From: Pogonophryne albipinna
Lineage: Eukaryota > Chordata > Actinopteri > Perciformes > Artedidraconidae
Length of the DNA: 64,000 bases
Direction of reading: 5' to 3'
Assembly: GCA_028583405.1 (NCBI GenBank)
Contig: JAPTMU010000290.1
Location: 193,869-257,868, forward strand
Both the position numbers and the translations under genes were made by a program. Positions 1 to 59,427 of the stretch are shown piece after piece. The first letter of the stretch is position 1. Each line of letters opens with the position of its first letter. The notes beneath the pieces were generated by a model. The model made no database searches and had not been told where the DNA came from. It saw only the letters and a program-made list of their open reading frames with translations.

Positions 1-131
1 ACATAAACAGAACAACAAAAGGACATCAACAGCATCATTTACATAATTATCCACATAAACAGGTACCAATAGCTTCAGATTGAGTAGCATCCAACCGAGC
101 TTTAAAAACATGTAGTGGCACCAGATAAACA
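1..131 (-). mobile_element. partial retroelement 3'-end fragment (same as the array inserts)
   Basis: Sequence 1-131 matches 31646-31776, the inner part of the 240-bp fragment embedded in the intronic 30-bp array. It is cut by the window start. Confidence 0.7.
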
Positions 132-3000
132 CAGCTCGTTAGTCTCCTGGTTCTGGTCCTAAAGGTCGTTAGTCTCCTGGTTCTGGTCTTAAAGCTTGTT
201 AGTCTTTGGTTCTGGTCTTAAAGCTCGTTAGTCTCCTGGTTCTGGTCCTAAAGGTCGTTATTCTCCTGGTTCTGGTCCTAAAGGTCGTTAGTCTCCTGGT
301 TCTGGTCTTAAAGCTCGTTAGTCTTTGGTTCTGGTCTTAAAGCTCGTTAGTCTCCTGGTTCTGGTCCTAAAGCTCGTTAGTCTCCTGGTTCTGGTCTTAA
401 ATCTCGTTAGTCTCCTGGTTCTGGTCTTAAATCTCGTTAGTCTCCTGGTTCTGGTCCTAAAGGTCGTTAGTCTCCTGGTTCTGGTCTTAAAGCTCGTTAG
501 TCTTTGGTTCTGGTCTTAAAGCTCGTTAGTCTCCTGGTTCTGGTCCTAAAGGTCGTTAGTCTCCTGGTTCTGGTCTTAAAGCTCGTTAGTCTTTGGTTCT
601 GGTCTTAAAGCTCGTTAGTCTCCTGGTTCTGGTCCTAAAGCTCGTTAGTCTCCTGGTTCTGGTCTTAAATCTCGTTAGTCTCCTGGTTCTGGTCTTAAAG
701 CTCGTTAGTCTCCTGGTTCTGGTGTTAAATCTTGTTAGTCTCCTGGTTCTGGTCCTAAAGCTCGTTAGTCTCTTGGTTCTGGTCTTAAAGCTCATTAGTC
801 TCTTGGTTCTGGTCTTAAAGCTCGTTAGTCTCCTGGTTCCGGTCTAAAAGCTCTTTAGTCTCCTGGTTCTGGTCTTAAAGCTCGTTAGTCTCCTGGTTCT
901 GGTCCTAAAGCTAGTTAGTCTCCTGGTTCTGGTCTAAAAGCTCGTTAGTCTCCTAGTTCTGGTCTTAAAGCTCGTTAGTCTCCTGGTTCTGGTCTTAAAG
1001 CTCGTTAGTCTCCTGGTTCTGGTCTAAAAGCTCGTTAGTCTCCTGGTTCTGGTCTTAAATCTTGTTAGCACCCTGGTTCTGGTCTTAAAGCTTGTTAGTC
1101 TCCTGGTTCTGGTCTTAAAGCTTGTTAGTCTCCTGGTTCTGGTCTTAAAGCTTGTTAGTCTCCTGGTTCTGGTCTTAAAGCTCGTTAGCACCCTGGTTCT
1201 GGTCTTAAAGCTTGTTAGTCTCCTGGTTCTGGTCTTAAAGCTCGTTAGTCTCCTGGTTCTGGTCTTAAAGCTTGTTAGTCTCCTGGTTCTGGTCCTAAAG
1301 CTCGTTAGTCTCCTGGTTCTGGTCTAAAAGCTTGTTAGTCTCCTGGTTCTGGTCCTAAAGCTAGTTAGTCTCCTGGTTCTGGTCTTAAAGCTTGTTAGTC
1401 TCCTGGTTCTGGTCTTAAAGCTTGTTAGTCTCCTGGTTCTGGTCTTAAAGCTTGTTAGTCTCCTGGTTCTGGTCTTAAAGCTTGTTAGCACCCTGGTTCT
1501 GGTCTTAAAGCTTGTTAGCATCCTGGTTCTGGTCTTAAAGCTCGTTAGTCTCCTGGTTTTGGTCTTAAAGCTTGTTAGCACCCTGGTTCTGGTCTTAAAG
1601 CTCGTTAGCACCCTGGTTCTGTTCTTAAAGCTTGTTAGTCTCCAGGATCTGGTCTTAAAGCTTGTTAGTCTCCTGGTTCTCGTCTTAAAGCTTGTTAGTC
1701 TCCTGGTTCTGGTCCTAAAGCTCGTTAGTCTCCTGGTTCTGGTCTAAAAGCTTGTTAGTCTCCTGGTTCTGGTCTTAAAGCTTGTTTGTCTCCTGGTTCT
1801 GGTCTTAAAGCTTGTTAGTCTCCTGGTTCTGGTCTTAAAGCTCGTTAGTCTCCTGGTTCTGGTCTAAAAGCTCGTTAGTCTCCTAGTTCTGGTCTAAAAG
1901 CTCGTTAGTCTCCTAGTTCTGGTCTTAAAGCTCGTTAGTCTCCTGGTTCTGGTCTTAAAGCTCGTTAGTCTCCTGGTTCCGGTCTAAAAGCTCGTTAGTC
2001 TCCTGGTTCTGGTCTTAAAGCTCGTTAGTCTCCTGGTTCTGGTCTTAAAGCTTGTTAGTCTCCTGGTTCTGGTCCTAAAGCTCGTTAGTCTCCTGTTCTG
2101 GTCTTAAAGCTCGTTAGTCTCCTGGTTCTGGTCCTAAAGCTAGTTAGTCTCCTGGTTCTGGTCTAAAAGCTTGTTAGTCTCCTAGTTCTGGTCTTAAAGC
2201 TCGTTAGTCTCCTGGTTCTGGTCTTAAAGCTCGTTAGCACCCTGGTTCTGTTCTTAAAGCTTGTTAGTCTCCAGGATCTGGTCTTAAAGCTTGTTAGTCT
2301 CCTGGTTCTCGTCTTAAAGCTTGTTAGTCTCCTGGTTCTGGTCCTAAAGCTCGTTAGTCTCCTGGTTCTGGTATAAAAGCTTGTTAGTCTCCTGGTTCTC
2401 GTCTTAAAGCTTGTTAGTCTCCTGGTTCTGGTCCTAAAGCTCGTTAGTCTCCTGGTTCTGGTCTAAAAGCTCGTTAGTCTCCTGGTTCTGGTCTTAAAGC
2501 TCGTTTGTCTCCTGGTTCTGGTCTTAAAGCTCGTTAGTCTCCTGGTTCTGGTCTTAAAGCTCGTTAGTCTCCTGGTTCTGGTCTTAAAGCTCGTTAGTCT
2601 CCTGGTTCGGTCTAAAAGCTCTTTAGTCTCCTGGTTCTGGTCTTAAAGCTCGTTAGTCTCCTGGTTCTGGTCCTAAAGCTAGTTAGTCTCCTGGTTCTGG
2701 TCTAAAAGCTCGTTAGTCTCCTGGTTCTGGTCTTAAAGCTCGTTAGTCTCCTGGTTCTGGTCTTAAAGCTCGTTAGTCTCCTGGTTCTGGTCTTAAAGCT
2801 CGTTAGTCTCCTGGTTCTGGTCTAAAAGCTTGTTAGTCTCCTGGTTCTGGTCCTAAAGCTAGTTAGTCTCCTGGTTCTGGTCTTAAAGCTCGTTAGTCTC
2901 CTGGTTCTGGTCTTAAAGCTTGTTAGTCTCCTGGTTCTGGTCTTAAAGCTTGTTAGTCTCCTGGTTCTGGTCTTAAAGCTTGTTAGTCTCCTGGTTCTGG
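132..3000 (+). repeat. 30-bp tandem array, 5' copy
   Basis: About 96 units of the same 30-bp repeat that fills the intron at 25480-39845. The order of variant units follows 31777 onward almost base for base (offset 31645, then 31675 after one extra unit). It ends at the assembly gap. Confidence 0.97.
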
Positions 3001-4000
3001 NNNNNNNNNNNNNNNNNNNNNNNNNNNNNNNNNNNNNNNNNNNNNNNNNNNNNNNNNNNNNNNNNNNNNNNNNNNNNNNNNNNNNNNNNNNNNNNNNNNN
3101 NNNNNNNNNNNNNNNNNNNNNNNNNNNNNNNNNNNNNNNNNNNNNNNNNNNNNNNNNNNNNNNNNNNNNNNNNNNNNNNNNNNNNNNNNNNNNNNNNNNN
3201 NNNNNNNNNNNNNNNNNNNNNNNNNNNNNNNNNNNNNNNNNNNNNNNNNNNNNNNNNNNNNNNNNNNNNNNNNNNNNNNNNNNNNNNNNNNNNNNNNNNN
3301 NNNNNNNNNNNNNNNNNNNNNNNNNNNNNNNNNNNNNNNNNNNNNNNNNNNNNNNNNNNNNNNNNNNNNNNNNNNNNNNNNNNNNNNNNNNNNNNNNNNN
3401 NNNNNNNNNNNNNNNNNNNNNNNNNNNNNNNNNNNNNNNNNNNNNNNNNNNNNNNNNNNNNNNNNNNNNNNNNNNNNNNNNNNNNNNNNNNNNNNNNNNN
3501 NNNNNNNNNNNNNNNNNNNNNNNNNNNNNNNNNNNNNNNNNNNNNNNNNNNNNNNNNNNNNNNNNNNNNNNNNNNNNNNNNNNNNNNNNNNNNNNNNNNN
3601 NNNNNNNNNNNNNNNNNNNNNNNNNNNNNNNNNNNNNNNNNNNNNNNNNNNNNNNNNNNNNNNNNNNNNNNNNNNNNNNNNNNNNNNNNNNNNNNNNNNN
3701 NNNNNNNNNNNNNNNNNNNNNNNNNNNNNNNNNNNNNNNNNNNNNNNNNNNNNNNNNNNNNNNNNNNNNNNNNNNNNNNNNNNNNNNNNNNNNNNNNNNN
3801 NNNNNNNNNNNNNNNNNNNNNNNNNNNNNNNNNNNNNNNNNNNNNNNNNNNNNNNNNNNNNNNNNNNNNNNNNNNNNNNNNNNNNNNNNNNNNNNNNNNN
3901 NNNNNNNNNNNNNNNNNNNNNNNNNNNNNNNNNNNNNNNNNNNNNNNNNNNNNNNNNNNNNNNNNNNNNNNNNNNNNNNNNNNNNNNNNNNNNNNNNNNN
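3001..4000. other. assembly gap of exactly 1000 N
   Basis: A run of 1000 N that separates the 30-bp array from the 37-bp array. A round number suggests a placeholder gap of unknown true size. Upstream ubtf exons could lie in it or beyond the window. Confidence 0.98.
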
Positions 4001-7000
4001 GAGACATGAAGAAGAGGGGACACGTGTTGATGTAGAAGAGACATGAGAAGAGAGGGGACATGTTGATGTAGAAGAGACATAAAGAAGAGGGGACACATGT
4101 TGATGTAGAGAGACATGAAGAAGAGGGGACCGCTGTTGATGTAGAAGAGACATAGAAAAAGAGGGACACATATTGATGTAGAAGAGACATGAGAAGAGGG
4201 GACACATGTTGATGTAGAAGAGACATGAGAAGAGGGGACACATGTTGATGTAGAAGAGACATGGAGAAGAGGGGACATATGTTGATGTAGAAGAGACATG
4301 AAGAAGAGGGGACACATGTTGATGTAGAAGAGACATGAAGAAGAGGGGACACATGTTGATGTAGAAGAGACCGTGTCCCCTCTGTGTAAAGAGAGAGTCT
4401 CAAGGGACACATGTTGATGTAGAAGAGACATGAAGAAGAGGGGAACCATGTTGATGTAGAAGAGACATGAAGAAGAGGGGACGCATGTTGATGTAGAAGA
4501 GACATGAAGAAGAGGGGACACATGTTGATGTAGAAGAGACACGTGTCCCCTCTGTGAAAAGAGAGAGTCTCAAGGGACACATGTTGATGTAGAAGAGACA
4601 TGAAGAAGAGGGGACACATGTTGATGTAGAAGAGACATGAAGAATAGGGGAATATTTTGATGTAGAAGAGGACATGGAGAAGAGGGGACATATGTTGATG
4701 TAGAAGAGGCATGAGAAGAGGGACACATGTTGATGTAGAAGAGACATGAAGAAGAGGGGACACATGTTGATGTCGAAGAGGACACGTGTCCCCTCTGTGT
4801 AAAGAGAGAGTCTCAAGGGACACATGTTGATGTAGAAGAGACATGAAGAGAGGGGACACATGTTGATGTAGAAGAGACATGAAGAAGAGGGGACACATGT
4901 TGATGTAGAAGAGACATGGAGAAGAGGGGACACATGTTGATGTAGAAGAGACATGGAGAAGAGGGGACACATGTTGATGTAGAAGAGACATGGAGAAGAG
5001 GGGACATATGTTGATGTAGAAGAGACATGAAGAAGAGGGGACACATGTTGATGTAGAAGAGACATGAAGAAGAGGGGACACATGTTGATGTAGAAGAGAC
5101 ACGTGTCCCCTCTCTGTAAAGAGAGAGTCTCAAGGGACACATGTTGATGTAGAAGAGACACGAAGAAGAGGGGACACATGTTGATGTAGAAGAGACATGA
5201 AGAAGAGGGGACACATGTTGATGTAGAAGAGACATGAAGAAGAGGGGACACATGTTGATGTAGAAGAGACATGAAGAAGAGGGGACACGTGTTGATGTAG
5301 AAGAGACATGAAGAAGAGGGGACACATGTTGATGTAGAAGAGACATGGAGAAGATGGGACACATGTTGATGTAGAAGAGACATGGAGAAGAGGGGACACA
5401 TGTTGATGTAGAAGAGACATGAGGAGAGGGGACACATGTTGATGTAGAAGGAGACATGAAGAAGAGGGGACACATGTTGATGTAGAAGAGACCATGAAGA
5501 AGAGGGGACACATGTTGATGTAGAAGAGACATGAAGAAGAGGGGACACATGTTGATGTAGAAGAGACATGGAGAAGAGACGACACATGTTGATGTAGAAG
5601 AGACATGAGGAAGAGGGGACACATGTTGATGTAGAATAGACATGAAGAAGAGGGGACACATGTTGATGTAGAAGAGACATGAAGAAGAGGGGACACATGT
5701 TGATGTAGAAGAGACATGGGAGAAGAGGGTACACATGTTGATGTAGAAGAGACATGAGGAAGAGGGGACACATGTTGATGTAGAAGAGACATGAAGAAGA
5801 GGGGGACACATGTTGATGTAGAAGAGACATGGAGAAGAGGGGACACATGTTGATGTAGAAGAGACATGAAGAAGAGGGGACACATGTTGATGTAGAAGAG
5901 ACATGAAGAAGAGGGGACACATGTTGATGTAGAAGAGACATGGAGAAGAGGGGACACATGTTGATGTAGAAGAGACATGAAGAAGAGGGGACACATGTTG
6001 ATGTAGAAGAGACATGAAGAAGAGGGGACACATGTTGATGTAGAAAGAGACATGAAGAGAGAGGGGACACATGTTGATGTAGAAGAGACATGGGGAAGAG
6101 GGGACACATGTTGATGTAGAAGAGACACGAAGAAGAGGGGACACATGTTGATGTAGAAGAGACACGGAGAAGAGGGGACACATGTTGATGTAGAAGAGAC
6201 ACGAAGAAGAGGGGACACATGTTGATGTAGAAGAGACATGAAGAAGAGGGGACACATGTTGATGTAGAAGAGACATGAAGAAGAGGGGATACATGTTGAT
6301 GTAGAAGAGACATGAAGAAGAGGGGACACATGTTGATGTAGAAGAGACACGTGTCCCCTCTGTGTAAAGAGAGTGTCTCAAGGGACACATGATGATGTAG
6401 AAGAGACATGAAGAAGAGGGGACACGTGTTGATGTAGAAGAGACATGAAGAAGAGGGGACACATGTTGATGTAGAAGAGACATAAAGAAGAGGGGACACG
6501 TGTTGATGTAGAAGAGACATGAAGAAGAGGGGACACGTGTTGATGTAGAAGAGACATGAAGAAGAGGGGACACATGTTGATGTAGAAGAGACATGAAGAA
6601 GAGGGGACACATGTTGATGTAGAAGAGACATGAAGAAGAAGGGACACATGTTGATGTAGAAGAGACATGAAGAAGAGGGGACACATGTTGATGTAGAAGA
6701 GACATGGAGAAGAGGGGACACATGTTGATGTAGAAGAGACATGAGGAAGAGGGGACACATGTTGATGTAGAAGAGACATGAAGAAGAGGGACACATGTTG
6801 ATGTAGAAGAGACATGGAGAAGAGGGGACACATGTTGATGTAGAAGAGACATGAAGAAGAGGGGACACATGTTGATGTAGAAGAGACATGAAGAAGAGCG
6901 GACACATGTTGATGTAGAAGAGACATGAAGAAGAGGGGACACATGTTGATGTAGAAGAGACATGAAGAAGAGGGGACACATGTTGATGTAGAAGAGACAT

Positions 7001-9485
7001 GGAGAAGAGGGGACACATGTTGATGTAGAAGAGACATGAAGAAGAGGGGACACATGTTGATGTAGAAGAGACACGTGTCCCCTCTGTGAAAAGAGAGAGT
7101 CTCAAGGGACACATGTTGATGTAGAAGAGACATGAAGAAGAGGGGACACATGTTGATGTAGAAGAGACATGAAGAAGAGGGGACACATGTTGATGTAGAA
7201 GAGACATGAAGAAGAGGGGACATATGTTGATGTAGAAGAGACATGGAGAAGAGGGGACATATGTTGATGTAGAAGAGGCATGAAGAAGAGGGGACACATG
7301 TTGATGTAGAAGAGACATGAAGAAGAGGGGACACATGTTGATGTAGAAGAGACACGTGTCCCCTCTGTGTAAAGAGAGAGTCTCAAGGGACACATGTTGA
7401 TGTAGAAGAGACATGAAGAAGAGGGGACATATGTTGATGTAGAAGAGACATGAAGAAGAGGGGACACATGTTGATGTAGAAGAGACATGAAGAAGAGGGG
7501 ACACATGTTGATGTAGAAGAGACATGAAGAAGAGGGGACACATGTTGATGTAGAAGAGACATGAAGAAGAGGGGACACATGTTGATGTAGAAGAGACATG
7601 GAGAAGAGGGGACATATGTTGATGTAGAAGAGGCATGAAGAAGAGGGGACACATGTTGATGTAGAAGAGACATGAAGAAGAGGGGACACATGTTGATGTA
7701 GAAGAGGACACGTGTCCCCTCTGTGTAAAGAGAGAGTCTCAAGGGGACACATGTTGATGTAGAAGAGACATGAAGAAGAGGGGACACATGTTGATGTAGA
7801 AGAGACATGAAGAAGAGGGGACACATGTTGATGTAGAAGAGACATGAAGAAGAGGGGACACATGTTGATGTAGAAGAGACACGTGTGCCCTCTGTGAAAA
7901 GAGAGAGTCTCAAGGGACACATGTTGATGTAGAAGAGACATGAAGAAGAGGGGACACATGTTGATGTAGAAGAGACATGAAGAAGAGGGGACACATGTTG
8001 ATGTAGAAGAGACATGAAGAAGAGGGGACATATGTTGATGTAGAAGAGACATGGAGAAGAGGGGACATATGTTGATGTAGAAGAGGCATGAAGAAGAGGG
8101 GACACATGTTGATGTAGAAGAGACATGAAGAAGAGGGGACACATGTTGATGTAGAAGAGACACGTGTCCCCTCTGTGTAAAGAGAGAGTCTCAAGGGACA
8201 CATGTTGATGTAGAAGAGACATGAAGAAGAGGGGACACATGTTGATGTAGAAGAGACATGAAGAAGAGGGGACACATGTTGATGTAGAAGAGACATGAAG
8301 AAGAGGGGACACATGTTGATGTAGAAGAGACATGAAGAAGAGGGGACACATGTTGATGTAGAAGAGACACGTGTCCCCTCTGTGCAAAAAGAGTCTCAAG
8401 GGACACATGTTGATGTAGAAGAGACATGAAGAAGAGGGGACACATGTTGATGTAGAAGAGACATGAAGAAGAGGGGACACATGTTGATGTAGAAGAGACA
8501 TGAAGAAGAGGGGACATATGTTGATGTAGAAGAGACATGGAGAAGAGGGGACATATGTTGATGTAGAAGAGGCATGAAGAAGAGGGGACACATGTTGATG
8601 TAGAAGAGACATGAAGAAGAGGGGACACATGTTGATGTAGAAGAGACACGTGTCCCCTCTGTGTAAAGAGAGAGTCTCAAGGGACACATGTTGATGTAGA
8701 AGAGACATGAAGAAGAGGGGACACATGTTGATGTAGAAGAGACATGAAGAAGAGGGGACGCATGTTGATGTAGAAGAGACATGAAGAAGAGGGGACACAT
8801 GTTGATGTAGAAGAGACACGTGTCCCCTCTGTGAAAAGAGAGAGTCTCAGGGACACATGTTGATGTAGAAGAGACATGAAGAAGAGGGGACACATGTTGA
8901 TGTAGAAGAGACATGAAGAAGAGGGGACACATGTTAATGTAGAAGAGACATGAAGAAGAGGGGACATATGTTGATGTAGAAGAGACATGGAGAAGAGGGG
9001 ACATATGTTGATGTAGAAGAGGCATGAAGAAGAGGGGACACATGTTGATGTAGAAGAGACATGAAGAAGAGGGGACACATGTTGATGTAGAAGAGACACG
9101 TGTCCCCTCTGTGTAAAGAGAGAGTCTCAAGGGACACATGTTGATGTAGAAGAGAACATGAAGAAGAGGGGACACATGTTGATGTAGAAGAGACATGAAG
9201 AAGAGGGGACACATGTTGATGTAGAAGAGACATGAAGAAGAGGGGACACATGTTGATGTAGAAGAGACACGTGTCCCCTCTGTGAAAAGAGAGAGTCTCA
9301 AGGGACACATGTTGATGTAGAAGAGACATGAAGAAGAGGGGACACATGTTGATGTAGAAGAGACATGAAGAAGAGGGGACACATGTTGATGTAGAAGAGA
9401 CATGAAGAAGAGGGGACACATGTTGATGTAGAAGAGACATGAAGAAGAGGGGACACATGTTGATGTAGAAGAGACATGAAGAAGG
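4001..9485 (+). repeat. 37-bp tandem array with palindromic spacer units
   Basis: About 140 units with the core acatgttgatgtagaagaga followed by catgaagaagaggggac (37 bp). At intervals the unit is replaced by a spacer containing gacacgtgtcccctctgtg then aaagagagagtctcaaggg. Spacers start near 4370, 4538, 4781, 5098, 6346, 7070, 7352, 7707, 7880, 8159, 8366, 8646, 8816, 9096 and 9268. The right half alternates intervals of about 280 and 170-207 bp, a higher-order repeat. All three - frames are open, giving spurious ORFs up to 1103 codons. Confidence 0.96.
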
Positions 9486-9526
9486 GGATTGTTCATAATG
9501 GACCTTTAAATGGTGTTTCCTGTCAG

Positions 9527-56224
<46,698 letters not shown>

Positions 56225-56575
56225 CTCCGCCCCCTCTGCCTCATTGGATAGGACAGGCTGTGCAGGACACGCCTCCTCATCTGCCGATCACCATGCGGAC
56301 CAATGAGAGCGAGCGGCGGCTGGAGGGGCGGAGCCTGACAGTGTTTTGTTACTGTTTCTGTTTTTATGGAGTGTTTGTTTTTATCTGACGGACGGTCAGC
56401 TGTTTGGTTTTGGAGGAATGGTGGGGGGGCGGGGCTTGTACAGTTTGACAGGCAGGTTTAGGGGCGGATCCTATTGGATGTTTGTTACCGCTGAGGGAGG
56501 AGCTAGTGTTCAGCCTCCAATCAGCCGCCTTCCCGAGAAAATTATTAACAAATAAATGCACTTTTTCTCATTCTG
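56225..56575 (+). other. ubtf: ubtf 3' untranslated region
   Basis: About 350 nt of unique sequence between the stop and the first poly(A) signal. GC-rich at first (ctccgccccctctgcctc), then GT-rich. No repeats. The 3' end is inferred from the AATAAA at 56551. Confidence 0.75.
56551..56556 (+). terminator. poly(A) signal of ubtf
   Basis: AATAAA in attattaacaaataaatgca, followed 18-25 nt later by T/GT-rich sequence (ttctcattctgttgtc). A second AATAAA is present at 56719-56724. Confidence 0.7.
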
Positions 56576-56579
56576 TTGT

Positions 56580-56795
56580 CAGATGTCCCTTTGTACCCAA
56601 ACACACCGTGACATCACTGTGATGTCATCACTGTGATGTCATCATAGATCAGTGGGTCTCAGCTGGTCAGGACCATAGACTGTATATATAAAGGTCAGGA
56701 CCCACTTTTTCCTTACTCAATAAATCAAGACCCGAAATTTGAACCACTCAAATCTATTCAACAAAAAATCGTGCTGTAATATATATATATATATA
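56580..56795. other. intergenic spacer between ubtf and the LINE
   Basis: Short unique stretch with a duplicated tcactgtgatgtca motif at 56613-56643 (two adjacent copies, palindromic tgacatcactgtgatgtca) and a short AT run at 56779-56797. No gene seen. Confidence 0.6.
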
Positions 56796-56904
56796 TACAT
56801 ATCAATCAATCAATCAATGTTTATTTATAGCCCAATATCACAAATGTTACATTTGTCTCAGTGGACTTCACAGTTTGTACAGAATATCAGTATGACAATA
56901 CGAC

Positions 56905-57180
56905 ACCCTCTGTCCTCAGACCCTCTGTCCTTAGACCCTCTGTCCTCAGACCCTCTGTCCTCAGACCCTCTGTCCTTAGACCCTCTGTCCTTAGACCCTC
57001 TGTCCTCAGACCCTCTGTCCTCAGACTCTCTGTCCTTAGACCCTCTGTCCTTAGACCCTCTATCCTCAGACCCTCTGTCCTTAGACCCTCTGTCCTTAGA
57101 CCCTCTGTCCTCAGACCCTCTGTCCTTAGACCCTCTGTCCTCAGACCCTCTGTCCTTAGACCCTCTGTCCTTAGACCCTC
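56905..57180 (+). repeat. 15-bp minisatellite in the LINE 3' UTR
   Basis: About 18 units of agaccctctgtcctc or agaccctctgtcctt, 15 bp. The alternation of the last base (c or t) forms an irregular pattern. It lies inside the LINE tail, so it expanded after or with insertion. Confidence 0.93.
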
Positions 57181-57646
57181 ACATCGTACAAGGAAAAACT
57201 TCCAGAGAAAACCCACAGTTTAAAGGGAACATGGGAGAAACCTCAGGGAGAGCAACAGAGGAGGGATCCCTCTCCCAGGACGGACAGACGTGCAATAGAT
57301 GCCGTGTGTAAATTGAAAAGATAATACATTTGCAACATAGGTAGTCCAAATGTTTGGAAATGCATGTGTGTATAATAGGAAGATGAATCCACGAGGATAT
57401 CCATCCAGGACCTATGATCCAGGACCACAGCCACGACTCAAGATCCAGGGCTCGCGATGCAGGACACAGGACCGCCAAGATCATCCATGACTCCTGATCC
57501 CAGCGTATATAGACAGCAAAAAGAAAGACATTTGGGGAAGCTGGGTTAATCAGAACATGAGAGTACACAGGTATAGACAGAGAGAAGGAAGAAGTAAGAT
57601 GTCCCCCGACAAACTAAGCCTATATCAGCAAAACTAGGGGCTGAAT
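57180..57646 (-). other. LINE 3' UTR, no coding capacity
   Basis: Non-repetitive sequence between the C-terminal coding fragment and the 15-bp array. The open frames seen on either strand lack recognisable similarity, so I treat this as non-coding element sequence. Confidence 0.6.
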
Positions 57647-58404
57647 CTAATCAGCCCTAACTATAAGCTTTATCAAAAGGAAGGTCTTAAGCGCACTCTT
57701 AAAAACGGATAGGGTGTCTGCCGCCCGAACACAAACTGGAAGCTGATTCCACAAATGTGGAGCTTGATAAGAAAAGGCTCTGGCTCCCATTGTACTTTTA
57801 GAGACTCTAGGAACAACCAACAACCCTGCATTCTTGGAACGCAATGCCCTAGTAGGACAGTAGGGTATAATGAGTTCTTTAAGGTTAAGATGGCGCCTGC
57901 CCATTAAGGGCTTTGTAGGCGAGAAGAAGAATTTTAAATTCTATCCTGTGTTCTATAGGGAGCCAGTGTAAGGCAGCCAGAACAGGAGTAATGTGGTCCC
58001 TTTTCCTAACTCTGGTTAGTACACGAGCTGCAGCATTTTGAATCAGCTGAAGCCACTTGACTGACTTCTTGGTACACTCCTGATAATAAAGAGTTACAAT
58101 AATCCAGCCTTGAAGTAACAAATGCATGGACTAGTTTCTCTGCATCGTTTTGAGGCAAGATATGCCTGATTTTTGCAATGTTACGTAGATGGAAGTAGGC
58201 GGTCCTTGAAATTGATTTTATGTGGGCGTTAAAGGATAAATCCTGATCAAATATAACACCAAGATTCCTTACAGTCTCACTGGAGGCCAAATTAATGCCA
58301 TCCATAGTTAGTATATCTTTAGATAATTTGTTTCGTAGATTCTTCGGGCCAAGTACAATAACTTCAGTTTTGGTCGTGTTTAACATCAAAAAGTTTAAGG
58401 TCAT
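57647..58404 (-). pseudogene. LINE ORF2 C-terminal domain, frameshifted
   Basis: Three frames in succession. 58404-58090 has LGVIFDQDLSFNAHI and ILPQNDAEKLVHAFVTSRLDYCNSLL; 58127-57885 has LQLIQNAAARVLTR and HITPVLAALHWLPIEHRI; 57904-57647 has FSYQAPHLWNQLP. These are the conserved post-RT blocks of L2/CR1-type LINEs in the right order. Frameshifts lie near 58110 and 57900. Confidence 0.9.
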
Positions 58405-59359
58405 CTACGTTTTTAAGTCCTTGAGGCAGTGTTGAATTTTATTTAGATGATTAATTTCATCAGGCTTGATTGATAAATATAGTTGAGTATCATCTGCATA
58501 ACAATGAAAGTTTACAGAATGATTCCTTATAATATTGCCCAACGGAAGCATATATAATGTGAACAAAATAGGTCCGAGCACTGAGCCCTGTGGCACTCCA
58601 TGGCTAACTTTGGTTTGCGTGGAAGATTCATCATTGACACGTACAAACTGAGAGCGTTCAGATAGATAGGACCTAAACCAGCCTAAAGCAGTTCCCTGTA
58701 TGCCAACTAAGTGCTCTAGTCTTTGCAATAAGATATCATGATCGATAGTATCAAATGCAGCACTGAGATCGAGCAAAACAAGAATAGAGACAAGTCCCTT
58801 GTCAGAGGCTATTAGAATGTCATTTGTGACTTTAACCAGAGCTGTCTCTGTGCTATGATGTGTTCTAAAGCCAGACTGAAAACCTTCAAATAAATCATTG
58901 TTTTTTAAGTAATCACACAACTGTTTTGCGACCGCTTTCTCAAGAATCTTTGAGAGGAACGGAAGATTAGAAATAGGTCTATAGTTGGCTAAAACCTCTG
59001 GATCGAGGTTGTGCTTTTTAAGAAGCGGTTTTATCACTGCTACTTTGAATGATTGTGGAACATAGCCTGATAATAAAGACATATTCATAATATTTAATAA
59101 AGAAGTGCTAATTAATGGAAAAAACTTCCTTCAACAGCTTAGTTGGAATTGGGTCTAACATACACGTTGATGGTTTAGAAGAGAGAATCATTGAATTTAA
59201 TTGTTCAAGGTTAATGGCTGAAAAGCTTTCTAGTTTACTATCTAGTGTAATATTAGAACTTACGTTTCCGGGAGCTGTTGATAACACTATACTGGTCAAA
59301 GGCAAGAGGTCATTCATTTTGTTTCTAAGAGTAACAATGTTATGGTTAAAAAAGCACAT
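58405..59359 (-). pseudogene. LINE reverse transcriptase
   Basis: Begins in one frame (59359-59108, ending near [11 protein letters not shown]) and continues in another (59088-58405) after a frameshift at about 59100. RT blocks in order: [45 protein letters not shown] (catalytic Asp), [23 protein letters not shown] (catalytic Asp pair). An in-frame TAG at 58405-58407 separates it from the C-terminal domain. Confidence 0.93.
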
Positions 59360-59427
59360 AAAATCATTACTACTGAGTGCTATGGGAATAGAAGGCTCAA
59401 TCGAGCTGTGGCTCTCTGTCAGCCTGG

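Noticed and set aside
132..3000. Telomeric or centromeric satellite
   Set aside because: The unit is not TTAGGG-like, and the same array occupies an intron, so it is a local minisatellite family.
4400..7711. Open frame of 1103 codons on the - strand with [20 protein letters not shown] repeats, and several similar ones in 4001-9500
   Set aside because: The 37-bp repeat has no stop in any of the three - frames, so the frame stays open by arithmetic. No promoter, no similarity, no codon bias; the + strand is intron of ubtf.
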